From an uncultured Lachnospiraceae bacterium (GTDB taxonomy: Bacteria > Bacillota > Clostridia > Lachnospirales > Lachnospiraceae), in NCBI GenBank assembly GCA_910585895.1, contig CAJUHY010000008.1, positions 1 to 64,000 on the forward strand: a stretch of 64,000 nt of DNA, written 5' to 3'. How positions within the stretch are numbered: the first letter of the stretch is position 1; each line of letters starts with the position of its first letter. A program made the position numbers and the translations under genes. Positions 46,105 to 55,286 of this stretch are shown here, piece after piece. The notes beneath the pieces were generated by a model. The model was not told where the DNA came from. It worked only from the letters and a program-made list of their open reading frames with translations, and searched no databases.

Positions 46105-49100
46105 CTATATTTTTTCTACTCCGAGTACCACATGTTCTCCATTGATATTCCATTCCTTCTCGTATCCTTTTATCTGCGTGCTGTCAATGTCCTCGGCAAG
46201 CACCTCAGACTGTATCTGCGCACCATGCTTACGAAAGACGGTGTCAATCTTTTCTTCTGCCTGATAAGAAACGGTAATCTTATCCATCACCTCAAAGCCG
46301 GCTTCCTTACGCATAGTTTGAATCTTACTGATAAGTTCGCGCACAAAGCCTTCCTCAATAAGTTCCGGTGTCAGATTGGTATCAAGAACCACGGTTACTT
46401 CATTATCTCCCTCTGTCACATAGCCTTCCTGCTGGGTCATGGTAATCAGAAGATCCTCTTCACATAATACAACTTCTGCATCTACACTGTCAAGTGCAAG
46501 ACTGCCCTTCTCTTTTAACTCTGCGTACGCCTTGTTGCCGTCAAGCTCACTTAACGCCTGCTGAATCTGTTTTAAGTACTTGCCGTATTTGGGTCCTACC
46601 GTGCGCAGCTGCGGCTTAAAGGTATAATCTGTAAAGCTGCTGACGTCTTCTGTAAATTGCACATTCTTTACATTCAACTCGTCTTCAATGATTTCTTGGA
46701 AAAACTCCGGCAGCCCATAAGGCGCTTTGACGAACATTTTGCCAATTGGCTGGCGGTTCTTAATATTGGCATTGTTGCGGCAGGCTCTGCCCATCACCAC
46801 AATTTTCAGTACGGCATCCATGTTCTTTTCCAGTTCTTTATCCACCATAGACGTATCTGCCACCGGGAAGTCGCACAGATGGACGCTCACTGGCGAAGAT
46901 TTATCAATGCTGCACACAAGATTGCGGTAAATATCCTCTGTCATAAAGGGTATCATCGGAGCTGCCAGCTTGCTCACAGTTACCAGTGCAGTATATAAGG
47001 TCATATATGCATTAATCTTATCCTGCTCCATACCCTTTGCCCAGAAACGCTCCCTGCTTCTTCTGACATACCAGTTACTCATATCTTCCACAAACTCCTG
47101 CAGCGCCCTGGCAGCTTCAGGTATCCGGTAATTGCCCAAATCTTCGTCCACTTCCGTCACCAGCGTATTCAATTTGGACAGGAGCCATTTATCCATTACG
47201 GATAATTTATCGTATTCCAATTTATATTTTGTCGCATCAAACTCATCAATATTGGCATAGAGAATAAAGAATGCATAGGTATTCCACAGCGTTCCCATAA
47301 ATTTACGCTGCCCTTCCTGCACGGCCTTGCCATGGAACCGGTTCGGCAGCCATGGTGCGGAATTAATGTAGAAATACCAGCGGATGGCATCCGCTCCATA
47401 AGTCTCCAAGGCATCAAAGGGGTCTACGGCGTTGCCCTTGGACTTACTCATCTTCTGCCCATTCTCATCCTGCACATGCCCCAGGACAATAACATTCTCG
47501 TACGGCGCCTTGTTAAACAGCAGTGTAGATTCCGCCAGCAACGAATAGAACCATCCGCGGGTCTGGTCAACAGCCTCTGAGATAAACTGTGCCGGGAACT
47601 GATGCTCAAAGAGTTCTTTATTCTCAAATGGATAGTGATGCTGTGCAAAAGGCATGGCCCCGGAATCAAACCAGCAGTCAATTACCTCCGGCACACGATG
47701 CATCTGCTTGCCGCACTGCGGGCATTTGATAGTCACCGCATCAATATAAGGGCGATGCAGCTCAATTTCCTCCGGGCAGTTATCGGACATCTCTTTCAGT
47801 TCCGCGATGCTGCCGATGGAATGCATATGACCGCACCCGCACTCCCAGATATTCAGCGGTGTTCCCCAGTAACGATTACGGGAAATTCCCCAATCCTGCA
47901 CATTTTCCAGCCAGTCGCCGAACCGTCCCTTGCCGATACTCTCAGGTATCCAGTGAATCGTATTATTGTTGCGGATTAAATCTTCCTTAACTGCTGTCAT
48001 CTTGATGAACCAGGATTCCCGCGCATAGTAGATGAGCGGCGTGTCGCAGCGCCAGCAATGGGGATATTCATGCTCAAACTTAGGCGCATCAAACAATAAT
48101 TTCTGGTCCTCCAAATCCTGCAGAATCATCAGGTCTGCTTTTTTACAGAAAACACCTGCATAAGGCGTACCTTCAGTCAATTCTCCCTTGCCGTTCACAA
48201 ACTGCACGAAAGGCAAATCATAATCCCTGCCCACTTTAGAATCATCTTCACCGAATGCCGGCGCGATATGGACGATTCCGGTACCGTCCGTCATCGTAAC
48301 ATAAGTATTGCAGGTAACAAAGTGTGCTTTCTTATGCTGCTTCGCTGCCGCCTCTCCAGTACAGGCAAATAAAGGCTCATATTCCCTGTATTCCAAATCC
48401 TTGCCTTTATATGTCTCTAAGACCTCATAGGCTTTCTCACCGGCTGCCTGCTGTTCCTTATCCAGCAAAGTGGACAATACTTTATCCAACAACGCCTCCG
48501 CCATATAATAAGTATAGCCGTCAACTGCCTTTACTTTGCAGTAAGTCTCATCAGGATGCATACAGAGCGCAAGGTTTGAGGGCAGCGTCCAGGGCGTAGT
48601 CGTCCATGCCAGGAAATAGGCGTCCTCGCCTACTGCTTTGAAACGGACAATCGCCGAACGCTCTTTCACAGTCTTATACCCCTGTGCCACCTCCTGTGCG
48701 GACAAAGGCGTCCCGCAGCGCGGACAGTAAGGTACAATCTTAAATCCTTTATAGAGTAATTTTTTATCCCAGATTTCTTTCAATGCCCACCACTCTGACT
48801 CGATGAAATCATTGTGGTAGGTAACATAGGGGTTGTCCATGTCCGCCCAGAAACCAACCGTACCGGAGAAATCCTCCCACATACCCTTGTATTTCCAGAC
48901 GCTCTCTTTACATTTATCTATAAATGGTTCTAATCCGTATTCTTCAATCTGCTCTTTGCCGTCCAATCCCAGCAGCTTCTCCACTTCCAGCTCTACCGGA
49001 AGCCCATGGGTATCCCAGCCCGCCTTACGCGGAACCATCTTACCCTTCATGGTCTGGTATCTCGGTATCATGTCTTTGATAACACGAGTCAGTACATGAC

Positions 49101-49272
49101 CGATATGCGGTTTGCCGTTTGCCGTAGGCGGTCCATCGTAAAACGTATAGGTCTCGCCGTCCTTCCGGTTGTCCATGCTCTTCCTAAAAATATCCTGCTC
49201 TTTCCAGAATTGCTCTGTCTGCTTTTCTCTTTCCACAAAGTTTAAATTCGTCTCGACTTTGCTATACATCAT
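46105..49272 (-). CDS. ileS: Isoleucyl-tRNA synthetase, eukaryote-like (type 2)
   Basis: A 1055-residue class I tRNA synthetase. HIGH motif at residues 56-59 (KPHIGHV), KMSKS at about 606-610 (GQKMSKSKGNAVDP), editing-domain region GWDTHGLPVE/TTTPWTLPSN. The C-terminus lacks the Cys4 zinc knuckle of type 1 bacterial IleRS, and the length fits type 2, a form linked with natural mupirocin tolerance. AAAGGAG precedes ATG 49272 (an adjacent ATG at 49269 is equivalent). Promoter close upstream; there is no room for a T-box leader. Confidence 0.96.
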   Translation of the reverse strand: MMYSKVETNLNFVEREKQTEQFWKEQDIFRKSMDNRKDGETYTFYDGPPTANGKPHIGHVLTRVIKDMIPRYQTMKGKMVPRKAGWDTHGLPVELEVEKLLGLDGKEQIEEYGLEPFIDKCKESVWKYKGMWEDFSGTVGFWADMDNPYVTYHNDFIESEWWALKEIWDKKLLYKGFKIVPYCPRCGTPLSAQEVAQGYKTVKERSAIVRFKAVGEDAYFLAWTTTPWTLPSNLALCMHPDETYCKVKAVDGYTYYMAEALLDKVLSTLLDKEQQAAGEKAYEVLETYKGKDLEYREYEPLFACTGEAAAKQHKKAHFVTCNTYVTMTDGTGIVHIAPAFGEDDSKVGRDYDLPFVQFVNGKGELTEGTPYAGVFCKKADLMILQDLEDQKLLFDAPKFEHEYPHCWRCDTPLIYYARESWFIKMTAVKEDLIRNNNTIHWIPESIGKGRFGDWLENVQDWGISRNRYWGTPLNIWECGCGHMHSIGSIAELKEMSDNCPEEIELHRPYIDAVTIKCPQCGKQMHRVPEVIDCWFDSGAMPFAQHHYPFENKELFEHQFPAQFISEAVDQTRGWFYSLLAESTLLFNKAPYENVIVLGHVQDENGQKMSKSKGNAVDPFDALETYGADAIRWYFYINSAPWLPNRFHGKAVQEGQRKFMGTLWNTYAFFILYANIDEFDATKYKLEYDKLSVMDKWLLSKLNTLVTEVDEDLGNYRIPEAARALQEFVEDMSNWYVRRSRERFWAKGMEQDKINAYMTLYTALVTVSKLAAPMIPFMTEDIYRNLVCSIDKSSPVSVHLCDFPVADTSMVDKELEKNMDAVLKIVVMGRACRNNANIKNRQPIGKMFVKAPYGLPEFFQEIIEDELNVKNVQFTEDVSSFTDYTFKPQLRTVGPKYGKYLKQIQQALSELDGNKAYAELKEKGSLALDSVDAEVVLCEEDLLITMTQQEGYVTEGDNEVTVVLDTNLTPELIEEGFVRELISKIQTMRKEAGFEVMDKITVSYQAEEKIDTVFRKHGAQIQSEVLAEDIDSTQIKGYEKEWNINGEHVVLGVEKI

Positions 49273-49298
49273 GATTCTCCTTTCGTGCGATTGTTCAA

Positions 49299-49343
49299 AT
49301 TATAAATCCTGCCCTTCCCTTTTGTCAAGGGAGGGCAGGATTT
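49299..49343 (-). promoter_or_regulatory. ileS promoter embedded in an inverted repeat
   Basis: Minus strand TTGACA (49328-49323), 18 bases, TATAAT (49304-49299): both hexamers are consensus. AAATCCTGCCCTTCCCTT (49304-49321) and AAGGGAGGGCAGGATTT (49327-49343) form an almost perfect inverted repeat (one bulged base) covering spacer and -35. Confidence 0.78.
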
Positions 49344-49453
49344 TATCGTGAAAAAGGGTAACAATACGGAAGACAAATACATGTGGCAATAGAATTCCAA
49401 ATATGTTAGAATATGAACCAAAGGAAGACTTATTATACAAGGAGGTGAATAAT

Positions 49454-49630
49454 ATGCCAACAAATGAAAAAGAACTAAATGCTGCTCTTTTCGACCAGCT
49501 GACATTAGTTGAACGGATTGAGAGACAAGTGCAAAAGGGCGACCTTGAAACAGTAAAAGAAGAAATCGAAATCCTAAAAAAGGAAATTAACCGCAAGCTT
49601 TACCAACAACCGCCTCTAAAAAGTGAATAG
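49454..49630 (+). CDS. Small coiled-coil-like protein, unknown
   Basis: A 58-residue, charged helical protein (FDQLTLVERIERQVQKG, EEIEILKKEINRKL), probably a coiled coil, function unknown. AAGGAGGTGAAT before ATG 49454 is a textbook ribosome site. A -10 TAGAAT with TGGCAA 17 bases upstream serves as promoter. Divergent from ileS; ended by a strong terminator. Confidence 0.75.
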   Translation: MPTNEKELNAALFDQLTLVERIERQVQKGDLETVKEEIEILKKEINRKLYQQPPLKSE

Positions 49631-49635
49631 CAATT

Positions 49636-49662
49636 AAGAGGATGCCAAGCGGCATCCTCTTT
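49636..49662. terminator. Strong bidirectional terminator
   Basis: AAGAGGATGCC (49636-49646) pairs perfectly with GGCATCCTCTT (49652-49662); it can serve both the small plus-strand gene and the minus-strand anti-sigma gene. Confidence 0.85.
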
Positions 49663-49678
49663 GCGCAAACATCATCTG

Positions 49679-50815
49679 TCACTTATCCGCAATTTCTTCT
49701 TTCACTAAATCGTAATGTACGCCGTCAATTTCTATACCGGTCAGTTCATTGGGGTCGTCTATCGGCATAATCCTTTCCCAATTCTCGCTATCCACATTAA
49801 AATGCCCTGCAGAAATCAGGAAATCAGAACCTGAAACTGTATTTTCCGCTTCATATAATTGCGACCAGGCATAACCCATTTCTAATGTTGAACCATCTTT
49901 CATCTTAAATGCCATCGGAATCCCATCTCGATACACAAAATCTTCGTTATCTCCTTTCTCTGCCAAAAATCCTTCACTGTATTCTTGCCACAACATTCCT
50001 TCTTCAAACCAATACTTGTGCGTTCCATAATCCTTGCCAAACAGCGCATAGGACAGCTTGGAAACAACCAGATATTCCGGCTCATAATATTCACTAGGGG
50101 ACTTATCGCCTACTAACCGGTAGGAAACGGTATCAAGATTGCTGATTACCTTTACTTTGCCAATCCCCTGGCTTCTGTACATGGGATAGAACATTGTCAT
50201 AGTTTCATTTTTAAGGGGAAAGCTTCCGCTGTCGTTCTCAAAAGAAAAAGCAAAATATCTTGCTTTCTCCGTTGCCAGCTCCTTTTGTTCATGCAGATTA
50301 CATCCTCCTATGACCGTCTTATTCCCATCGTCAGCCACCACCGTTATAGAAGAATTATAATCATCATCAGTAGCATACGATGTAAACCTTATGCTATTTA
50401 CATCAAATTCCTGCTCTTTCAGCCATTGCTCCCCTTCTGCATCTAACGCCTCATAACAGATGGTACAGTATGTGCAGGCGCCATCGGAAATCATCTCCTG
50501 TATCTTCATCCTGACATGACCGTATTTACCCTCGTCCTCATAGACATTGGGCACAATGTCCTGTTTGATATCCGCATTGGCATAGAAAAATTCCTTTACC
50601 AATCCCGTTATCTGGTCCGCCCAGCTTGTCTGAGGAATCAAGGCAACAAATACAAGTACTGCAGCTGCAATGCTGGCTGCCATTTTCAGTCCAACCCATT
50701 TGTTCTGCTTCTTCTCACCTTTAGCAGCTATCCTTTCAATCTCTTCCCACACCCAGTCCTGTGTTTCCTTCCCGGGCAGTATTTCTTTCTGCATTTTCCT
50801 GTAATCCAACCTCAT
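49679..50815 (-). CDS. Probable anti-sigma factor / ECF partner membrane protein
   Basis: A 378-residue protein with a cytoplasmic N-terminus (DWVWEEIERIAAK), one membrane segment at about residues 45-63 (MAASIAAAVLVFVALIP) and a long outside domain. This layout directly after an ECF sigma gene is that of an anti-sigma factor of the DUF4179-like kind. ATG 50815 is 2 bases past the sigma stop, with a GTG at 50824 as alternative. The signal sensed is unknown. Confidence 0.78.
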   Translation of the reverse strand: MRLDYRKMQKEILPGKETQDWVWEEIERIAAKGEKKQNKWVGLKMAASIAAAVLVFVALIPQTSWADQITGLVKEFFYANADIKQDIVPNVYEDEGKYGHVRMKIQEMISDGACTYCTICYEALDAEGEQWLKEQEFDVNSIRFTSYATDDDYNSSITVVADDGNKTVIGGCNLHEQKELATEKARYFAFSFENDSGSFPLKNETMTMFYPMYRSQGIGKVKVISNLDTVSYRLVGDKSPSEYYEPEYLVVSKLSYALFGKDYGTHKYWFEEGMLWQEYSEGFLAEKGDNEDFVYRDGIPMAFKMKDGSTLEMGYAWSQLYEAENTVSGSDFLISAGHFNVDSENWERIMPIDDPNELTGIEIDGVHYDLVKEEIADK

Positions 50816-50817
50816 AT

Positions 50818-51342
50818 TCACCACGCCTTTCTTACCTTTTCCTGCTGTTCATTTTCTGGAAATGTAACCGCGCATTCTTTGCCCTCCAGTTCCAACCGCA
50901 GTATTTTCCGCGCCTTTGCCAGACGACTTCTCACAGTGGAAGCATTGACACGAAGCATCTTGGCAATCTCTTCACTGTGATATCCCTCAAAATAATATAA
51001 ATACACCGGCAAACGGTATTTCTCTTCCAGCTCCTGCACCATCCGAAGCAGCAGATTATCCGATTCCACTTTTCCCTTATCATGAACAGCCGCATCATAG
51101 GCAACCTGCTTTTTGCGCCAGCATTTCCTGAGCTGGCTTTTGCAGCAGTTTGATGCCGTCACAATCAGCCATGCCCTGGCTTTTTCTTCATCCTCATAAG
51201 CAAACTTCCCCTGCAGCAGCCGCAGAAATGTTTCCTGAACCATGTCACAGGCATCCGCCTGGTTTTTCATATAGAGAAAGCAGACGCTGTACACTGCAGC
51301 AAAATATTTATTATACAATTCCTCTGCACTTTTGACCTGCAT
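50818..51342 (-). CDS. ECF-type RNA polymerase sigma factor
   Basis: A 174-residue sigma-70 family factor with region 2 (AAVYSVCFLYMKNQADACDMVQETFLRLL) and region 4 (LPVYLYYFEGYHSEEIAKMLRVNASTVRSRLAKAR). It is followed within 2 bases by the membrane anti-sigma gene. ATG 51342 is preceded by GGAGTGAGG; a longer in-frame start at 51375 has weaker support. Confidence 0.93.
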   Translation of the reverse strand: MQVKSAEELYNKYFAAVYSVCFLYMKNQADACDMVQETFLRLLQGKFAYEDEEKARAWLIVTASNCCKSQLRKCWRKKQVAYDAAVHDKGKVESDNLLLRMVQELEEKYRLPVYLYYFEGYHSEEIAKMLRVNASTVRSRLAKARKILRLELEGKECAVTFPENEQQEKVRKAW

Positions 51343-51411
51343 GTTCCTCACTCCTTCCTTCCAGGGACTGTCCATTGGTACTTAAGCATGGCGGCAATTC
51401 CTGTTTTTATC

Positions 51412-51425
51412 TGTAAACGCTTACA
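51412..51425. promoter_or_regulatory. cre-like (CcpA) site upstream of ECF sigma gene
   Basis: TGTAAGCGTTTACA on the minus strand matches the cre consensus TGWAANCGNTNWCA at every defined position and is nearly palindromic. It lies about 70 bases before the sigma start, suggesting carbon catabolite control. Confidence 0.6.
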
Positions 51426-51477
51426 TATATAAAACTCCTCAGGAAGACATTTTGTCCACGGAAAAAGAAAAAATTTA

Positions 51478-51507
51478 GGCTGCGGCGCTTTTTTTAGCGC
51501 CACAGCC
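51478..51507 (-). terminator. Terminator of the DUF4190 gene
   Basis: GGCTGCGGCGCT (51478-51489) pairs with AGCGCCACAGCC (51496-51507) with one mismatch; TAAATTTTTT follows on the minus strand. It is 17 bases beyond the stop at 51524. Confidence 0.8.
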
Positions 51508-51523
51508 CAATAAAACTCAAATC

Positions 51524-52186
51524 TCAATATGTTCGGTAACTGTCCATATTCTCAAGCTCCTGAATTATGTCATAATAATTCTGGTAATAACTTTCGGTAA
51601 ACCCGGAACTGTTCATAACAATTGTAAATACTATGCTTATCACCATCAGAATTAAGCCCACAGCAGAACAGATAATACCGGCAATCGCCATTCCCCTGCC
51701 GCTTCCTGCACCCTTGCTAATCTGCAGAATTCCCAGCACAATTGACACAATCGCCAGCGGTGCGCATGGACAGCTGCAGCAGCAGGTAACGATGGAAAGG
51801 ATACCGCAAATCAATGAGGCAATTCCGAATCCCTGCCCCTGCTCCTCATAGTTCGTATTATCCTGGTGATACACCGGTTCTGCATAGCCTGAACGTGGGG
51901 TCTGCTGGTTCTGGTCTCCATAATACTGATGATACCCTTGCTGCTGACCATAGCCTGACATCTGCCCACTGCAGCCCTGCTGCTGACCACTGGAATCTGA
52001 CTGTTGTCCTCTGTATTCCGGCTGCTGTTGGTAATTCTGCAGCCCTGCCTGCGGCGGCTGGCTCACTTCCGGCTGCTGGGATGTATTCTTGTTCAAATCC
52101 ACCTGCGGCGGCTGAGATACCTCCGGCGGCTGGCTGGAATCTGACTGTTGTCCACTACTTCCAAACACATTGTTATCTTCGCTCAT
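51524..52186 (-). CDS. DUF4190-type membrane protein with Gln/Pro-rich N-terminus
   Basis: A 220-residue protein. The first 115 residues are a low-complexity Gln/Ser/Pro/Tyr region with repeated QQPEVSQPPQ-like units. Two membrane segments follow (ASLICGILSIVTCCCSCPCAPLA and MAIAGIICSAVGLILMVISI), separated by a short loop, as in DUF4190 proteins. Function unknown; a cluster of five Cys lies in the first segment. Single-gene unit with its own terminator. Confidence 0.82.
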   Translation of the reverse strand: MSEDNNVFGSSGQQSDSSQPPEVSQPPQVDLNKNTSQQPEVSQPPQAGLQNYQQQPEYRGQQSDSSGQQQGCSGQMSGYGQQQGYHQYYGDQNQQTPRSGYAEPVYHQDNTNYEEQGQGFGIASLICGILSIVTCCCSCPCAPLAIVSIVLGILQISKGAGSGRGMAIAGIICSAVGLILMVISIVFTIVMNSSGFTESYYQNYYDIIQELENMDSYRTY

Positions 52187-52282
52187 GTAAATCCTCCCAC
52201 CTGTTGCTTCTTACGACTTCCATATAGTTACTGTAAACAATTATAACAGACCTGATTTTATAATACAAGAGTAAACCGGGTC

Positions 52283-52311
52283 TTGCCAAATGCCGCCGCG
52301 GGCAGTATAAT
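52283..52311 (+). promoter_or_regulatory. typA promoter
   Basis: TTGCCA (52283-52288), 17 bases, TATAAT (52306-52311). Confidence 0.72.
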
Positions 52312-52369
52312 ACGCTAGTGTGATAAATAATAGTAGCTATTTACTGATTTGAGAAAGAGGGATGTTTTT

Positions 52370-54199
52370 ATGAAAATGAAACGTGAAGATATACGCAACA
52401 TCGCCATCATCGCCCATGTAGACCATGGCAAGACCACGCTGGTGGATGAACTGCTGAAACAAAGCGGCGTATTCCGTGCCAACCAGGAAGTACAGGAGCG
52501 CGTGATGGATTCCAATGATATTGAGCGGGAACGAGGAATCACCATCCTCTCCAAAAATACCGCTGTATTTTATAAGGATACAAAAATCAACATTATCGAC
52601 ACTCCGGGACATGCAGACTTCGGCGGCGAGGTGGAGCGTGTGCTCAAAATGGTGAACGGTGTTGTACTCGTGGTGGATGCTTTCGAGGGAGCCATGCCGC
52701 AGACAAAATTCGTGCTGATGAAAGCCCTCGCCCTGGACCTCCCGGTGGTTGTGTGCATCAACAAGATTGACCGCCCGGAAGCACGCCCGGATGAAGTGAT
52801 TGATGAGGTGCTCGAACTGTTCATGGATTTGGACGCCTCAGACGAGCAGCTCGACTGCCCCTTTATCTATGCCTCAGCAAGAGACGGCTATGCCGTAAAA
52901 GATTTGAATGACGAGAAGAAAGATATGACGGCGTTGTTTGAGACTATTTTAGAATATATCCCCGCACCGGAGGGAGACCCGGACGCCAACACACAGGTGT
53001 TAATCAGCACCATCGACTACAATGAATATGTCGGACGTATCGGCGTGGGCAAAGTGGACAACGGCTGCCTGAAAATCAACCAGGACGCTGTAGTGGTAAA
53101 TCACCATGAACCGGACAAGCTGCAGAAAGTGCGTATCAGCAAATTATATGAATTTGACGGACTGAACAAGGTGGACGTCACAGAAGCAAAAATCGGCTCT
53201 ATCGTCGCTATCTCCGGCATCGCTGACATCCATATCGGAGATACCATCTGCTCCCCGGAAAATCCGCAGGCCATTGACTTCCAGAAAATTTCTGAGCCTA
53301 CTATTTCTATGAATTTTATCGTCAATGACAGCCCGCTCGCCGGGCAGGAAGGGAAATTTGTGACTTCCCGCCATATCCGTGACCGCCTGTTCCGCGAACT
53401 TAATACAGACGTCTCTCTGCGCGTGGAAGAGACAGACAGCCCGGACTGTCTGAAAGTATCGGGCAGAGGGGAACTGCATCTTTCCGTACTCATTGAAAAT
53501 ATGCGCCGGGAAGGCTATGAATTTGCTGTCAGCAAAGCAGAAGTGTTATACCATACAGATGAAAAAGGCAAGCGTTTAGAGCCCATGGAACTCGCCTATG
53601 TCGATGTACCGGATGAATTTACCGGCTCCGTCATTGAAAAGCTGAGCCAGCGCAAAGGAGAACTTCGCAATATGGGTCCCATCAGCGGCGGCTATACAAG
53701 GTTGGAGTTCAACATTCCCTCTCGGGGACTTATCGGCTACCGCAATGAATTTATGACAGATACAAAGGGAAACGGCATTATCAACACGATTTTCAACGGC
53801 TACGAGCCTTATAAAGGAGATATCGCTTACCGCAGACAAGGCTCACTCATTGCCTTTGAATCCGGCGAATCCGTCACCTATGGACTGTTCAGCGCCCAGG
53901 ACCGCGGCGCTCTGTTTATCGGCGCCGGCGCCAAAGTCTATGCCGGCATGGTCATCGGGCAGTGTGCCAAACCAGAAGACATTGAACTCAACGTGTGCAA
54001 GAAAAAGCACCTCACCAACACCCGTTCCTCGAGTGCAGATGAAGCGCTTACCTTGACGCCGCCCAAAATCCTCAGCCTGGAACAGGCATTGGAATTTATT
54101 GAGACAGATGAACTTCTGGAAGTCACGCCTAAGAGCCTGCGTATCCGCAAACGGATTCTGGACCCGACATTGCGTAAGCGGGCAGCTTTAAAGAAATAA
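52370..54199 (+). CDS. typA: Ribosome-associated translational GTPase TypA/BipA
   Basis: A 609-residue translational GTPase needed for late ribosome assembly and stress growth. G motifs AHVDHGKTTLVDELL, DTPGHADFGGEVERVL and NKIDRPEARPDEV; elongation-factor domains follow and the C-terminus (KKHLTNTRSSSADEALTLTPP) is characteristic. ATG 52370 has AGAGGG upstream; the in-frame start at 52349 lacks it. Confidence 0.96.
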   Translation: MKMKREDIRNIAIIAHVDHGKTTLVDELLKQSGVFRANQEVQERVMDSNDIERERGITILSKNTAVFYKDTKINIIDTPGHADFGGEVERVLKMVNGVVLVVDAFEGAMPQTKFVLMKALALDLPVVVCINKIDRPEARPDEVIDEVLELFMDLDASDEQLDCPFIYASARDGYAVKDLNDEKKDMTALFETILEYIPAPEGDPDANTQVLISTIDYNEYVGRIGVGKVDNGCLKINQDAVVVNHHEPDKLQKVRISKLYEFDGLNKVDVTEAKIGSIVAISGIADIHIGDTICSPENPQAIDFQKISEPTISMNFIVNDSPLAGQEGKFVTSRHIRDRLFRELNTDVSLRVEETDSPDCLKVSGRGELHLSVLIENMRREGYEFAVSKAEVLYHTDEKGKRLEPMELAYVDVPDEFTGSVIEKLSQRKGELRNMGPISGGYTRLEFNIPSRGLIGYRNEFMTDTKGNGIINTIFNGYEPYKGDIAYRRQGSLIAFESGESVTYGLFSAQDRGALFIGAGAKVYAGMVIGQCAKPEDIELNVCKKKHLTNTRSSSADEALTLTPPKILSLEQALEFIETDELLEVTPKSLRIRKRILDPTLRKRAALKK

Positions 54200-54256
54200 A
54201 TTGCAGCGTTTCTAAGGCAATCTTAAAAGGTGGATTGCAGCGCTTCTAAAGCAATC
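54200..54256. repeat. 23-bp imperfect tandem repeat at typA/foldase 3' ends
   Basis: ATTGCAGCGTTTCTAAGGCAATC (in two parts: 54200-54222) is repeated at 54234-54256 with two changes. The second copy encodes the end of the foldase-like protein; the first lies in the gap after the typA stop. Confidence 0.6.
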
Positions 54257-55257
54257 GCTTCTAACTGCTCCTGCGATATCGTAAGCTCAATCTCAGCTTC
54301 TTTCTGCCTGGCTTGCAGTTCCTCATACGCCAGGCTGCTCTGAACACTGTCTTTCAGCAGCCCTTTCACTTCTTCAAAGGGCTGCACCGCCTGTTCAGAC
54401 CTCTTAAGGCAGCGCATAGTTATCCAGTTTTCCCCTATCGCAAAAGGTTCGCACACCTCCCCTTGCTGCATGGCAGAGGCAGTCAGCCAACGCTGCATAT
54501 ATGCCCCGCTCTTTCCCTCCTGCATATTGAGGGACGACATTGTAAGCTGATAAAAATTTACTGTGGGATATTTCTCTGTAAGATACGGTAAATCCGTATG
54601 TTCCCTCAAGTCTTCTGCCACCTGTGCCATCTGTTCATCCTCCGCCTGTGCCGCCATCTCGGCAACCAGCATATCCACACTCACATCACTCGTATACTCC
54701 TGCTGGTTTTGCTCATAAATTGCCTGCAGTTCCTCATCCGATATATCTTGTTCCCTTTTGAGAATCTCTGTCAGTTCATACTCTGCCTGGGTATAGACAT
54801 AGTCATAATATTCACGGATGCCAAACGCGGTAATGCCATAGAAAGTCCCTCCCGACTCTTTTACTTCCTCACGTCTGGCGTTCTCCCCCTCCTGCTGTGC
54901 CGTCAGCGACAGGTAATCCAACTCTGCTGTCATACCTTTCTCCCTGGCAAGCTGAGCCACCGTTTTGTTAAAAGCCAACGTGTCCCTGGCAAGCTGCATA
55001 GCTTTATCCAATGGCCGTTCTCCGGATTCCCCTGTGACCCAGAAATCTTTGCTGTTGACTATATCCGTATCATACTGCTGCTTGATTTCATTCTGGCAGC
55101 TGCCGGCAATCATCTGATATTCTGCTTTCACGACAGGCTGTCCTGCAATTTCCATAACTACCTCGCTGTCCCCGACAGTCTTTGTGCCGCAGCCCATAGC
55201 TGCGGCACAAAAGACTGCCAGAATGCACAGGATATAATTGATATACCTTTTTCGCAT
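54223..55257 (-). CDS. SurA/PrsA-like foldase lipoprotein
   Basis: A 344-residue lipoprotein (lipobox AAMGC near residue 23) with an N-terminal helical chaperone region and a central part (DLPYLTEKYPTVNFYQLT..., GEVCEPFAIGENWITMRCLKR) like a parvulin-type peptidyl-prolyl isomerase. Located 29 bases after the giant beta-helix gene in the same direction, it may help fold the large secreted enzymes. The catalytic status of the isomerase fold cannot be judged by eye. Confidence 0.75.
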   Translation of the reverse strand: MRKRYINYILCILAVFCAAAMGCGTKTVGDSEVVMEIAGQPVVKAEYQMIAGSCQNEIKQQYDTDIVNSKDFWVTGESGERPLDKAMQLARDTLAFNKTVAQLAREKGMTAELDYLSLTAQQEGENARREEVKESGGTFYGITAFGIREYYDYVYTQAEYELTEILKREQDISDEELQAIYEQNQQEYTSDVSVDMLVAEMAAQAEDEQMAQVAEDLREHTDLPYLTEKYPTVNFYQLTMSSLNMQEGKSGAYMQRWLTASAMQQGEVCEPFAIGENWITMRCLKRSEQAVQPFEEVKGLLKDSVQSSLAYEELQARQKEAEIELTISQEQLEAIALEALQSTF

Positions 55258-55286
55258 ATTGGCTCTTTATTCCTTCCTCAAAAGCG

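Noticed and set aside
49273..49453. T-box leader for ileS
   Set aside because: No T-box sequence and the promoter lies only about 30 bases before the start codon.
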